In this document: piece after piece, positions 25,536 to 37,967 of the stretch
Layout: every line of letters starts with the position of its first letter
How positions within the stretch are numbered: the first letter of the stretch is position 1
Assembly (NCBI RefSeq): GCF_037038585.1
Contig: NC_092541.1
Location: forward strand, 1,063,445 to 1,127,444
Direction of reading: 5' to 3'
Source: Patagioenas fasciata
Taxonomy: Eukaryota > Chordata > Aves > Columbiformes > Columbidae
DNA: 64,000 nt
Position numbers and translations under genes: made by a program
The notes under the pieces: model-generated
What the model was told of the DNA's origin: nothing
Seen by the model: the letters and a program-made list of their open reading frames with translations, nothing else
The model's database searches: none

Positions 25536-26619
25536 TCAGGCGATGCCCAGTTTCTCCAGCACGGTGCAAACCTCACGGAGATACTGGGAGTCTGGATAAC
25601 CGTTCCTGCGGGGCGGAGAGGGAAGTGGTGTAAATCCTGCTGACGGTGCTAAAACCACAGAGGGGAGCAGCAGTTTATTTTTGCCCTGACCCTCCAAGAA
25701 GGGCTGAGGGTGGAAGTGCTGCTCCCCAGGAGCAGAGCTTGCACCCAGCGCTGGCTGCAGGGCGCTCATGGGAGAAAACAGCAAAGGTGTGAGGGAACGA
25801 GGCCCAGAATTCGCGTTCTTGGGAAATTTAGGGGTGTGGGATGGGCAAGGGCTTTAGCTCCAGCTGGAGGGTGCCAGGGCTGGCCTGTTGCACCACAGAA
25901 GCAAAGGGAGGCACCAACTCTGCCATTGTGGGAGCCTCAAAAGCCACCCACGCCAGGATTTGTTGAGCTGGAGCTCTTAGTTCTCCTCCGATTGCTAAAA
26001 ACAAAGCTCCTGGAAGCTTGGCTGAGCTGGGCTGTACCTGGCTCTGCCTCCATCCCAGGAGGTTTTGTGCAGAATGAGGCCCCATGTCACTCTTTCCTCG
26101 CCGTTGTGGGACTTGATCTGGAAGGTCAGCCCGCGCTCAAAGGCTTTTTTCAGCAGCATCGCCGTCTTCTGCCCGTCCCTGTTGTCAGGCAGGAAGGCAC
26201 AGAAACTGCCCCCTTTGTAAGGCTGCCCTGGGCGGGGGTCGCCAACCTTGGAATGGAAAGAAGGGATATTAAACACCACCTCTTAAACACCAGCAGGAGT
26301 GCTGGGCCGCAGGGCTGGTGTCTGAGAGTCCGGCAGATGGAAACGCACAGGGGACTGCGGCCCCCCCAGGATGCTGCTCCCAAACCTGGGGTGGAGCTTC
26401 GTGCCTTCCACGGGTCAACACAGGCTGCTCTGCAGGGGGACGTGGAGCTGGGGCTGGACCCTTGCTGCAGACAGACAGACAGATGGACGTACAGACAGAC
26501 AGGCACGCAGAGAGACACACACAGAGACACACAAACGCGAACACACAAAGACACACACACACGGACAGGCTCACAGGGACAGACGCACACACGTGGACAC
26601 ACAGACAGACACATGGACA

Positions 26620-26655
<36 letters not shown>

Positions 26656-29600
26656 CACGGACACGGACACACACACAGACCCCACCGCACATCCCGCCGC
26701 AGGCCGGGGAAGCCCGAGGTGCCACCTACCCCCTGCACCCCGTCGGGGATGCTGTAGCCAACCTGCAGCGTGGGGTCTCGGTAGTAACCCGGCAGACTCT
26801 GCGACAGGGACGAGATCCTGAACGTCCCCGAGATCCTGCGGCTCGGGGCAGCCGAGGAGGAGCTGCAGCACGCCGGCTGTGCGCTGTCGCCCGCGAAACA
26901 CGTCCTGCACAAGGCGTGACCGCAGGGGGCCTGGCAGGTCACACCTGAGCCCTGGCAAGCGTCACACCGGCCCAGAGGGGTCTTGCCGCTTTCCTGTCCG
27001 ACGCTGGGACCTCTTGTCTGCTGTGATGAGAGGTCAGAATCCTCCCGCTCGTTGCTCCCGGCCATGGGAAGCAGGGCCCTTCTCTGTCCCTTGGGCTCAG
27101 CCGGAGGTGACAGCTGTGCTGAGGACTCAGGTGGCTCTGCAGCAGGAGCCCTGTACAGCCAGGTGGGCAGGGAGCGAGGGGCACCGTCTGATGCAGGAAC
27201 CGGTGAGCGCAGCTGTCCCGGCACTTCGGTGTGGGCCCCTCTGCCCTTGTCTCTCATTAACTGGAATCTGTCTGGCAAAACCTGCCTTAGTTGGGCCATG
27301 TCAGGCTCCCCCACATGCAGTTTTGGCTTTGGCTGTACCTGGGGTTCCCTCAGAGCAGCAGGACTTGGCTTATCTGCTACACTAGGGCTCAGAAAGCTGC
27401 TTCCTCCTTGCGCAGCCCCAGAATCAACATGGTCATCGGTCTCCTCCTGCCCCAGTGTTTGCTGGAGCCTCCAAGGACTGGGGGATCTCTTTTCCTCAGC
27501 GTCTGATGGCTGGAAAGCCCTGGGCACACCCGTGTGCTCTGCTTTATCGCTGATGTTGAGCTGCTGCAGCCCCATCTGCAGGGACTCCAGGCTGTCGGGA
27601 AGGGCTGCGCCCAGCACCGTGTCCTGAGCAACACTTGAGCGCCCTGTGCTCTCTGGTCCTGGAGACAAGGACGAGGATTTCGGGGCACGGAGCCTCCTGG
27701 AAGAAAACATGTGGAAGGCCTCGGTCACTCCTGGCAGCATCTCCTTGGGACAGACAACGTGTAACTTGTGTTTGTCTTTGCTGAGTACAATTTGGTGGTT
27801 GTTTCTTTGCAAGAGGCTGCACAGCGCGCTCAGGGCAACGTCATCTGGACCATCCACGCCGAGCTCCGAGTAGCTCATGCTCTGGCACGCGAGGTCAGGA
27901 CACTTCTGCACAAGAGCTTCCACCTTCCATTTAGCGTGGAAAAGCTTGTTCCCGCCCGCCGCCCGCAGCGTCAGCACGGTGCAGTCCCCGGCGCGCTGCT
28001 CCGAGATCTGCACACCCCCATCCCTGCACAGTTCATCAATCGCTGCGCGATGAGCGTCCTTCAGGTAACACCACTGCAGAGAGTCCAGGCTCATTTCTTC
28101 ACTCACCCCACCGCCAGCGCCTTGGGGTTTGTCACCTTCCTTTGGCCTGGGCAGGGAGAAGCTGTTGGAACGTCGCAGCACGGGCCTGGAGTCAGAGGGT
28201 TTAGAGTCTAAAGCAGAAGAGGCCCTTGTGGTGTCAAACGTACCAGATGTGCCAGTGAGGGGGTGGGTTCTGATGGGACCTGAGCCCTTCGAGTCCCCAG
28301 GATGCCGTGTGGCGCTGTTTTCTTTGCCCCCAAAGGGAGACGGAGCCTTGTGTCTCAGCCTGGCAACTCCTCTCACGTGGTCCCATTCTTTGGGGTCCTT
28401 GAGCTGAAACTCTGCTGCTGACCCCAAAACCACATCTGTTGGAGAGCCACGAGGCTGGTGCTGCTGGGTCAGCGCTGCTGGGTCACCAAGAGCATCTGTC
28501 TCTGGTAAATGCTTTCCAGAGAGCTGCGCCAGCGGAGGATCCTCATTCAGCAAGGGGCCCTGGCTGGCCTGAGACCTGTCGGCCTTCAGAGTGCTGAAGT
28601 TGGCAGCCAGCTTGAGCTCAGTTTTCAGCTCCGGTTTGCCTGGGCCGAGCTTTGAGGTCAAGGTGTCCACAGGCACTTTGGGTTTGTGCAGCGCAGCCTC
28701 TGCGGTGCGGGAGGTCGCGGGGTGCGAGGGCAGGGAGCTGCCGGCCGCGTGGGCAGCACTTCTTCTGCTCCCGAAATCCTGAAGGTTCTGCTTGGCCTGG
28801 GACACATCGACGAGGTTTCCGATAAGATAAAGCTGCTTCTCGTCCTCGTGACACAGCAACTGGGGATAGAGCTTCTGCAGGTCGCGTGTCAGAGCCTTGA
28901 ATGCCTGGCTGTCCATCTCCAGCCCCGCCTTGGCGATCTTCTCCTTGCGCAAGCTCAGCTCCAGCCGCTGGTAAAGCTGCTGCAGGGCCAGGCGCGCCTG
29001 TCGCAAGGCGTCCATGTCCCCGGGCGTTCCTGTAGATGACTGGAGGTACAGTATGGCGATGCCATCGCTGCTGACATCCACCACGTCCACATGATGCCGG
29101 TGTAGCACACCCTGGTACTCGGCAGCGCAGAACCTCTGCATGTACAAGTAAATGTCCGAGTCCATCACCAGGGAGAAGTCCTCCAGCTGTTCCACAGCTT
29201 CCCCATCCACTGGGCCCCGAGGCGACGGGACTTGCCGTGCCTTTTCCCACACCTGGTCCCAATTCGGCAGCTTTGCCGTCCCTCCTGTTGCCTCCAGGGG
29301 GTCACGCACTTGCTGGTGATCAGACATTCTGGTCTCTTTGGCCACATGGCTGGAATCTGGCAGGAGGATCTCTCCCTCGGCTTGGTTCTTGAGGTTCAGG
29401 CTGCCCAGCAGCTCTCTGCTGAAGGCCTGAAGCTCCGTGAACGGCCCCTTGACGATGCAGTACGTGTTCTTGGAGTCGAAGTTGAACTGCACGTTGCTGT
29501 AGCCTTTTCGCAGGTTCCTCAGAAGGGTTTTGCCAGCAGGAAGTTTGCCGTAGTCAACTATCATGCAAGCGCGTATGAAGATCTGCAGGTAAACAGCGAG

Positions 29601-31226
29601 GGAGTCAGAGAGCAAGGACCAAAAATAAACCCCTCCCAAAGCACAGGGGGAGGCAAATGCACCTGACACTTGCCACAGCCACTAAACCATGATGACAGAA
29701 GAGATGACATGATCCCCCACCTCTCTCTCAGCATCCCGCTGCCAGGATGGGAATATAACACAGGCAGGACCGAAAGACCCAGCCAGCCCATAGCCAAAGG
29801 CTTTTTGCAACCAAGGAACGTGAGGGGCAGGTTGCACAGGGATGTGGGCCCCCTACGCACGCCCTCTGCAAACAGCCCAAACCAAATAACTCCACTATCG
29901 CTTCTGCATCTAGAAGGCAGTTGCCCTCTTGCTGTCCCAGACCTTTGAGCACTCTGGCACTACAGCCTTGCGGAAGCGTCTGCAATGCCAAGCGAACTCC
30001 CGTGCCCTTGTTTTCAGTGCTCAGACATGAAAACAAGAGATGTGGTGACTGCCATACTCTCCTGAAATTGGAAGAGGAGATGAGAACCCTCCAGTGCCTC
30101 CCAGACACCAGCATGTCTGTCTCCTAAGCTTTCCTGACAAGGAAAGAGGAAAAACACCCTGTGTGTCTCCAGCTAACGACACTAACGACATTAACAGGAT
30201 CCCCTGTGTGCCACTAGATGGGCTGGGGAAAAGTGCCCCTTCCCTCCAGCCTGACTGTTCTTCCTCGCTTTGACAGCCACAAACACCAAAGGACCGAGTG
30301 CAGAGCCCGCCTGGCTGACCCCGTGTTATTAGCAGAGAAAAAGAATAATAATCCTTCATTTTAATATGAATAAAAATGGATTTGCTTTACAGAATCACAG
30401 ACAGAGTGGATGGTGTTAAGGGACCCCTGTGGATCCCCAGCCCTGCTCACGCAGGGTCCCAGAGCAGATCACACAGGATCCCAGGGGGTTTGAATGGCTC
30501 AGAGAAGGAGACTCCACACCCGCTCTGGGCAGCCTGGGCCAGGCTCTGGCACCGCAAAGGAAAGAAGTTTCTCCTGGTGTTCAGATGGAGCCTCCTGTGT
30601 TTCAGTCTGTGCCCGTTGCCCCTCACCCTGGCGCTGGGCACCGCTGAACAGTGTGGTCCATCCTGACACCTACCCTGAGACATTGATCCCATTGATCAGA
30701 TCCCTCTCAGCTTCTCCAGCTGAGCAGCCCCATCTCTCTCAGCCTTTCCTCACAATAAACGTGCTCCAGACCCTCGGTCTTTATCACAACACGCTGCCCG
30801 CTCTCGCTACCTCATCAGGGCTCAGCTCCGCCACATGCGCCGTCACCTCCAGCGGGTATTTCTTCCCTCCCACGGACAAGACGTGATCCTTGGCCTCCAG
30901 GACCCTCTGTGCCACTGTGTGGGACAAGACCCGGCGTCAGCCCGGGCCCAGGAGCGGCCGCCGCGGCGCAGGGGGGGACACGGGGCGGCCGGGGGGACCC
31001 CTTGGGGCGGCCGGGGGGACCCCTTGGGGCGGCCGTTACCTTCCGGAGCCTCGAAGGCGATGAGGGCGCAGGGCGGGGGCCCGGGCAGCACCCGCAGCTC
31101 CGCGATCTCGCCGCCGCCGTTGCGGGAGCGCAGGAAGTGGATGGTCAGCTTGTCGGCCAGGCGGTCGGCGGGCAGCTCGGCGGGGAGCCCGCTCACCCGC
31201 ACCGTGCGGCCCGCCGCGCCCGCCAT
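25536..31226 (-). CDS. RBM43/DTX3L-like protein with Deltex C-terminal domain
   Basis: Likely an interferon-inducible, cytoplasmic or nuclear RNA- or ADP-ribose-related ubiquitin ligase; the function is inferred from domains only. Exons: 31226-31040, 30914-30811, 29582-26730, 26246-26038, 25605-25536. All junctions are GT/AG and the sum is 3423 nt, about 1140 residues. Residues 1-97 form an RRM/NID-type module ([17 protein letters not shown], then RNGGGE). Residues about 98-165 form a second RRM-like module ([18 protein letters not shown]). Next comes a KH-like stretch ([13 protein letters not shown]) resembling the rest of RBM43. About 400 residues of Ser/Pro-rich linker include another KH-like copy. 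A degenerate RING follows at about 970-1005 ([14 protein letters not shown]). The Deltex C-terminal fold occupies about 1010-1140 ([32 protein letters not shown]). It lies in tandem with IFI35. DTX3L is the closest C-terminal match, but this is not the DTX3L-PARP9 locus. Confidence 0.88.
26468..26690 (+). repeat. CA-rich compound microsatellite in intron 3
   Basis: Imperfect cagacaga/cacacaga/cacgga units run for about 200 bp and include a pure (ca)n core at about 26625-26652. The block ends about 40 bp from the donor of the 2.85-kb exon 3 of the RBM43/DTX3L-like gene (exon end 26730). The open frames across it are artefacts. Confidence 0.92.
30388..30785 (-). repeat. Older CR1 LINE (CR1-Y-like) in intron 2
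   Basis: Antisense CR1 with the blocks caggatcccagggggtttga, gagaaggagactccacaccc and aagtttctcctggtgttcag, typical of the CR1-Y/F consensus as I remember it. It is more diverged than the family A and B copies. It ends within about 25 bp of the donor of exon 2 of the RBM43/DTX3L-like gene. Confidence 0.8.
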
Positions 31227-31379
31227 GCCCGCCGCGCCCCGAGCCCCGGCAGCAGCGCCGCCCGCCCCGCGGGGCTGCGTCCCGGGCCTGGGTTTCACAC
31301 TCCCCGCTCAGGGCCCCGGCGCAGCCCCTGCCCGGCCCCGCTGCCCGCAGCACCGCGGCCCGGGCCCTAACGCAACCGG

Positions 31380-31395
31380 GAAACGAAAGCGAAAG
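31380..31395 (-). promoter_or_regulatory. ISRE: triple GAAA array
   Basis: The sequence GAAACGAAAGCGAAAG contains three GAAA cores spaced by two bases, which fits the IRF/ISGF3 consensus GAAANNGAAA twice over. It lies about 155 bp upstream of the ATG of the RBM43/DTX3L-like gene, in its CpG-rich promoter (about 30940-31480). This is a strong sign that the gene is interferon-inducible. Confidence 0.8.
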
Positions 31396-31492
31396 CCGGG
31401 CCGCCCCGCCTCGGCCGGCACCGCCCCCGGCCCGGCCCGACAGAGCCGCAGTGCCCACAGAGCCCGGGGCTCTTGCGGTGGGGCCGGTTCTC

Positions 31493-31922
31493 ATACAATC
31501 ACAGAACGGTTTGGGTTGGAGGGACCTCCCCAGCTCCCCCAGTGCCCCCCCTGCCATGACAGGGACATCTTCACCAGCCCAGGGTGCTCAGAGCCCCGTC
31601 CAGCCTGGCCTGGGATGTCTCCAGGGATGGTTCATCCACCACCTCTCTGGCCAACCTGGGCCAGGCTCTCACCACCCTCAGGGCACCAATTCCTTCCTCA
31701 TGTCCAGCCTGAATCTCCCTCCTCTAGTTTCAAACCATCACCCCTTGTCCTACCACAACAGGCCCTGCAAAAATGTCTGTCCCCATCTTTAAGTCCAAAA
31801 AGGCCACAATAAGGTCTCCCCAGAGCTTCTGTTCTCCAGCTGAACACCCCAGCTCTCTCAGCCTGTCCCCCAGTAGAGCTGTTCCAGCCTTGGAGGGGCT
31901 CCTCTGGCCCCTCTCCAGCAGG
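31493..31922 (-). repeat. CR1 LINE between IFI35 and its neighbour (family A)
   Basis: The longest family A copy, in antisense orientation, running from the 3' end (cacagaacggtttgggttgg) back past the ataaggtctccccagagctt block. It begins about 100 bp upstream of the ISRE and runs into a pentanucleotide repeat. Confidence 0.92.
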
Positions 31923-32014
31923 TCATCCCCATCCCATCCCATCCTCCCATCCCATCCCATCCCATCCCATCCCATCCCATCCCATCCCATCCCATCCCAT
32001 CCCATCCCATCCCA
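31921..32014 (+). repeat. ATCCC pentanucleotide microsatellite
   Basis: About 17 copies of catcc/cccat with one or two interruptions. It abuts the 5' end of the CR1 at 31493-31922 and lies just past the IFI35 poly(A) signal. Confidence 0.95.
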
Positions 32015-32040
32015 ACAGACACAGAGCTCCCTGCAGATGC

Positions 32041-32046
32041 TTTAAT
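32041..32046 (-). terminator. IFI35 poly(A) signal (ATTAAA)
   Basis: ATTAAA on the minus strand lies 50 bp past the IFI35 stop codon. This gives a very short 3' UTR and less than 900 bp between the IFI35 stop and the next gene's start codon. Confidence 0.65.
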
Positions 32047-32095
32047 TCTTGCAGCACCCACTGCACGGCGCTGGCGGGGCTGATGGGGTCGGGGG

Positions 32096-35032
32096 TTAAC
32101 CCACGTCCTCCGTGAAAACGGCCACAGCCTGGCGACCCGCTGGGACATAGGCGAGCGCGTCCACCTCTCCCCCGCCGCGGCTGGCCTTCTGGAAGTGGAT
32201 CTCCAGGGTGTCCCTCATGGCCTCCTGACCCAGCACGTCTGGGATCCCCGAGAGCAGGACAGTCCGGGGGCAGCGGGAGGGCTGGAGCTGGGCAGAGCCG
32301 GGTATGAGCCCCTGTGCCGCGGGGGGCAGCCGCAAGGGACCCCCCCCATGGAAGGGATCCCCTTGGGCCACTTGCTGAGCAGGGTGAGACGCTGCTCTGC
32401 TCAGGAACTGTGCCCCGGGCTGCATGGTGACGGGGAAAAGGGGCTTCAGGAGCCCCCAGGCATGCAGGCTCACCCTGGGCTTGCAGGTGCTGCTTGGCCA
32501 TGGGGCTCACGCTCTTACCTGCAGGTCAATGACGTCTCCGCTCATGTACGGTGATATTTTGATGTCGTATTTCCCCTTCCCAATAAGCACCTGCATGCGT
32601 CCTCTCGCAATGAGCGGCTCAGCCACTGCAGATGGAGAGGAAAGCCCTGAGCCGCCCAGGCCCCCGCTGGGCTCCCAGGAGGTGACATCCCTGGCACAGA
32701 CACCGAGGCCAGCACTGTGCAGCCCACCTCACCTGTCTAGGGGAGACAGGGCAGGCTGGGCTCACTCTGCCTTCCCCATTCCCCACACACACAGCTCCAT
32801 CTGCACTCAGGAAACGACATGAGCCCCCCCAGAGCAATCTGGGCTGCTCCCCCCTTGCTGGCAGCCCAAGCTCAGCATGTCCCACGCACCTCCGTCCTGC
32901 ACGAAGGTCAGCACCACCTGGTTGGAGTTGTCCAGGAACTCCCTGCTCTCCACCTCGCCGCCTCCATTCTTCGTCTTGCTGAAGAAGAGCTCCAGCTTGT
33001 CCAGCAGGGCCTCCTCGGGGATGCCCAGGCTGGGCAGGTCAGATACCAGGATAGTCCTGCTGCTCCGAGTCAGCCCAATCTGCGGGTGGCACAGGCTGGT
33101 CAGGGCCAGGACAGGGCTGTCCCCGGAGCTGCGGCACTAATGTACCGAGCTGGGCCGGTACCAGCAACCTGGCAGACACAAGCTTAGGCGGACACAGCGA
33201 AGCCGGAGCACACCCAGGGCAGCTCTGCGGTTCTGCGCAGCCCTCGGGACCCACCTCCAGGGCAGACGGCAGCAGCAGCTCCACCGGCGCTGCCTGCACT
33301 CGCACCTTGCAGCAGTCAAGCTCCTCCAGCTCCTCCCCGCAGCTCAGCTCCACCACGTGCTCCTTCAGGTCTATGATCGTCTGGGCCACTGTGGGCAGGG
33401 AGAGCCCCCAGCTCAGGGGATCGAGCGACTGCTCCGAGCGTGTTGTGGGGACACGGGGCAGACAACGCTTTGGGGGGGCATAACCCCACATAATGCTGGC
33501 AGGGGGGCAGAGCTCTGAGCCCCAGCCCAGGGAGGGGACGCAGGGCAGGGCCTGAAGCCAATGGACACCTGGCTGCGGCAGCGCTTGTCTGGCTCTTACC
33601 CTCTGCCTTCTCAAAGGTGATGAGAGCTGAGCCCCCCAGCAGAGGGTAGCGGACCAGCGGGGTGAGGATCAGCTTGTTCACATCCTCCTTGTTTGTCTCA
33701 AGTCCCTTAAACACCATTTTCTTCTCTGGCAAGGCAGGCAGCATCTAGGGTTGAGTGCACAGACAGCACCTGGAGGAGACTGAACCCCACACAGGGCCTG
33801 TCCCTGCCCACCCGCAGACTAGAAATGAGCTCATGGCTCGAAATAAACAGCGACAGAGCCTCAGCAGAGTCTCTCCTGGGGTCTGGCTGTGCCTGGAATT
33901 GTGGCCTTGGGAAAAGCAGGAGCTGTGCCAGTTGTCACACACATCCAGCTGTTTGCCTGCAGATCCCCAGCCAGGCTCGCGCCCCTCGCCAGCTCAGCCG
34001 GGTGCCCGCACGCAGTTACCGTCACCGGATCCTCCCAGCAGAACCTCTGCCTCGCTTCTTCCAGTTTCTTCTCCAGCACCTGCTTCTCCAGACTCAGTCT
34101 GTCCCTCTCCTCCTTTGCTAAGAAAATGTCCATCTGGAAGGAAGGAAGGAAAGGGGGGGCAGTGAGGGAACCCCCAGGATGCCAGGGGCTGCAGCACACT
34201 CTCCATTCCCAGCACAGGTCTTGGACGCTGCTCCACCCACACGGTTTTTCTGGAGCTCTGCCCTGGCTCCTTGTGTTTGACCCCAGCCCTTCCTCCACCA
34301 CTGCAGCACTCACCCCCTTTTTTGGCACAGTCCTGATGTGATCCCGCAAAACCTCCACCGGGTGCGGAGCAAAGTGATCTCAGAGCAGCGAGCCGGGTGA
34401 CACAGTCCCACCAGCCACTGCCCGCCCCCCCAAGCCCACGCCACCTCCCTCCGACCGCCAACCTGCCAGTATTCCACTTCATCCCTGCTTAAAATCTTTT
34501 GCTGCTCCAAAGTTTTACGAAGAAGTTCTCCCTCTTCCCTCAGATCTCGTGTCCTTTGCTCTACAGCTTCCTTGGCCGCTTGTAGCTTTGCGTGGTCTTG
34601 CTCCAGAGCGCTGCAAAGCTCCTGGGAGAGGCACCATCAGACAGCGAGACCCTGCGGACCTTGTGCCACCCCCAAAACACGCTGCTCTTTTGGGAAGGGG
34701 GTGGCTGCCCCCCGTGTGGAGCCCCGGTCCCCACTGTAGGTTCTCATAACCGTGGGGCGTCCCCTCTGGGATCATAACCCCAGCAAAAATAAGAAACTCA
34801 AGCTCACAGCCCGAGCTGGTCGGATCCGACCCCGTTCCTCCCCCTCTCACCTTGCAACGCTCGATCTCCTGCCGGATTTGCGCCGGGGTCCCCTCCGGGG
34901 TGTCGCCCTCCAGCTCCCCGGGCTGGGACAGCTGGATGAAGGAGTCCTGGGGACAGCAGGGTCCCTCAGCCGGGCTGCGAGCCCGGCACCCCCCGACCCC
35001 CGGGGCTCACCCCTCACCTCCTCCGAGTCCAT
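32096..35032 (-). CDS. IFI35: IFI35, interferon-induced 35 kDa protein
   Basis: IFI35 partners with NMI and modulates innate signalling. It has an N-terminal coiled coil and NMI/IFP35 (NID) domains, and can act in the cytosol or be released as a danger signal. Exons read: 35032-35018, 34946-34851, 34621-34463, 34133-34020, 33744-33600, 33388-33255, 33079-32890, 32625-32519, 32287-32096. These sum to 1152 nt, 383 residues (human about 286). The coiled-coil part spans exons 2-4 of this list (QIRQEIERCK, EERDRLSLEKQVLEKKLEEA). The NID modules show PLLGGSALITFEKAE, SRTILVSDLP with KNGGGEVE, and CPRTVLLSGIPDVL with SRGGGEVDALAY. The C-terminus AVFTEDVG closely resembles human. A possible extra exon near 34380-34316 (VEVLRDHIRTVPKKG) was left out because its acceptor does not fit the phase of the preceding donor. 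An alternative donor at about 34456 would make it fit. Confidence 0.9.
34137..34156 (-). repeat. Short GGAA repeat
   Basis: Four or five ggaa units lie directly upstream of the acceptor of the IFI35 exon at 34133. On the coding strand this is a ttcc-rich polypyrimidine tract, so it may simply serve the splice site. Confidence 0.6.
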
Positions 35033-35069
35033 CTCCGCGGGTCGGGCCCCGCTGCTCCACCCGCCCTTT

Positions 35070-35087
35070 GCTTTTACTTTCGGTTCC
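35070..35087 (-). promoter_or_regulatory. ISRE-like element at IFI35
   Basis: The minus strand reads ggaaccgaaagtaaaagc, an imperfect IRF/ISRE site (GAAA, two bases, then AAAA). It lies about 40 bp upstream of the IFI35 ATG (35032). It fits the known interferon induction of IFI35 but is weaker than the element at 31380. Confidence 0.5.
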
Positions 35088-35709
35088 GTGGCCCCGCCCC
35101 ATCCCGTCCCGTCTGCATCCCGGGGCGGGGGGACAAGAGCCCCATCCCGCCCAGGCCCAGCCCAGCCCGCCCGCGGGGGGTGCGAACCCCAAAAACCCGG
35201 TATTAGCACCCATTCCCTGCACAGCCTCCCCCGCTCGGAACGCACCTTCCCCCCACTGCAGTCCCAGGCAGTAAATCGCCTCTTCCCCTCCCACCCCCTC
35301 ACCCATTTTTAACACCCAAACTCCCCACTTTGTGCCATCAAGAGTGTTTGCAAACATGACAAAAATGTAACACACACTGGTAAACCATAAATTGCTGCAC
35401 ACGTCGCTGTTTCTCAGCCAAGGAAGCGATGAGAGACGCAGAGATCTGGAATTATCCGCTATCCTCTTACAGGGATTACTGGAGTTTTGGGAAGGCCATA
35501 AATCGCCCCTCGGCAGCACGAAGGGGACAGAGCAGCCTCTGCCCCACGGCAGAGGGGACAGTCCCACAGATGGCTCCGGCCACACAGCGCTCTGATACTC
35601 ACCTGGACTGCAACCGCTTCTTAAACACAAGCAAGAACGTCTACACCACCGCAAAACAAAGGCCTAGCAACGCGTTTACACAACAAAACAAAGCCGTTTT
35701 TAATAAACA

Positions 35710-35715
35710 TTTATT
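35710..35715 (-). terminator. RPL27 poly(A) signal (AATAAA)
   Basis: AATAAA on the minus strand begins about 20 bp after the RPL27 stop codon, giving the very short 3' UTR usual for ribosomal protein mRNAs. Confidence 0.8.
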
Positions 35716-35735
35716 GATGCAATTTTGTTACGCCT

Positions 35736-37798
<2,063 letters not shown>

Positions 37799-37967
37799 TC
37801 ACCTCGTGTCACGATACGTCACTTCCGCCTCGCAATCCTAGTGCAGGTCCCGCATGCGCAGAGCGACGCCGCCGTTGCCAGGCAACGGGTCCCGGTGTCG
37901 GGTACCCCGGCACACAGCGGCGCGGCCTCCAAACTGTGCGGGCACCGGGGAGGACCAAACCTCCAAT

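Noticed and set aside
25710-26948. 412-codon open frame on the plus strand
   Set aside because: It runs antisense to the exons of the RBM43/DTX3L-like gene and through the CA-type repeat (Thr-His runs). The minus-strand reading has domains and splice sites, this one has none.
29583-29669. ATG at 29669 as start of the RBM43/DTX3L-like protein
   Set aside because: The first 29 residues are intron sequence. A clean acceptor at 29583 joins in phase to exons 1-2 at 31226-30811, which encode the N-terminal RRM module.
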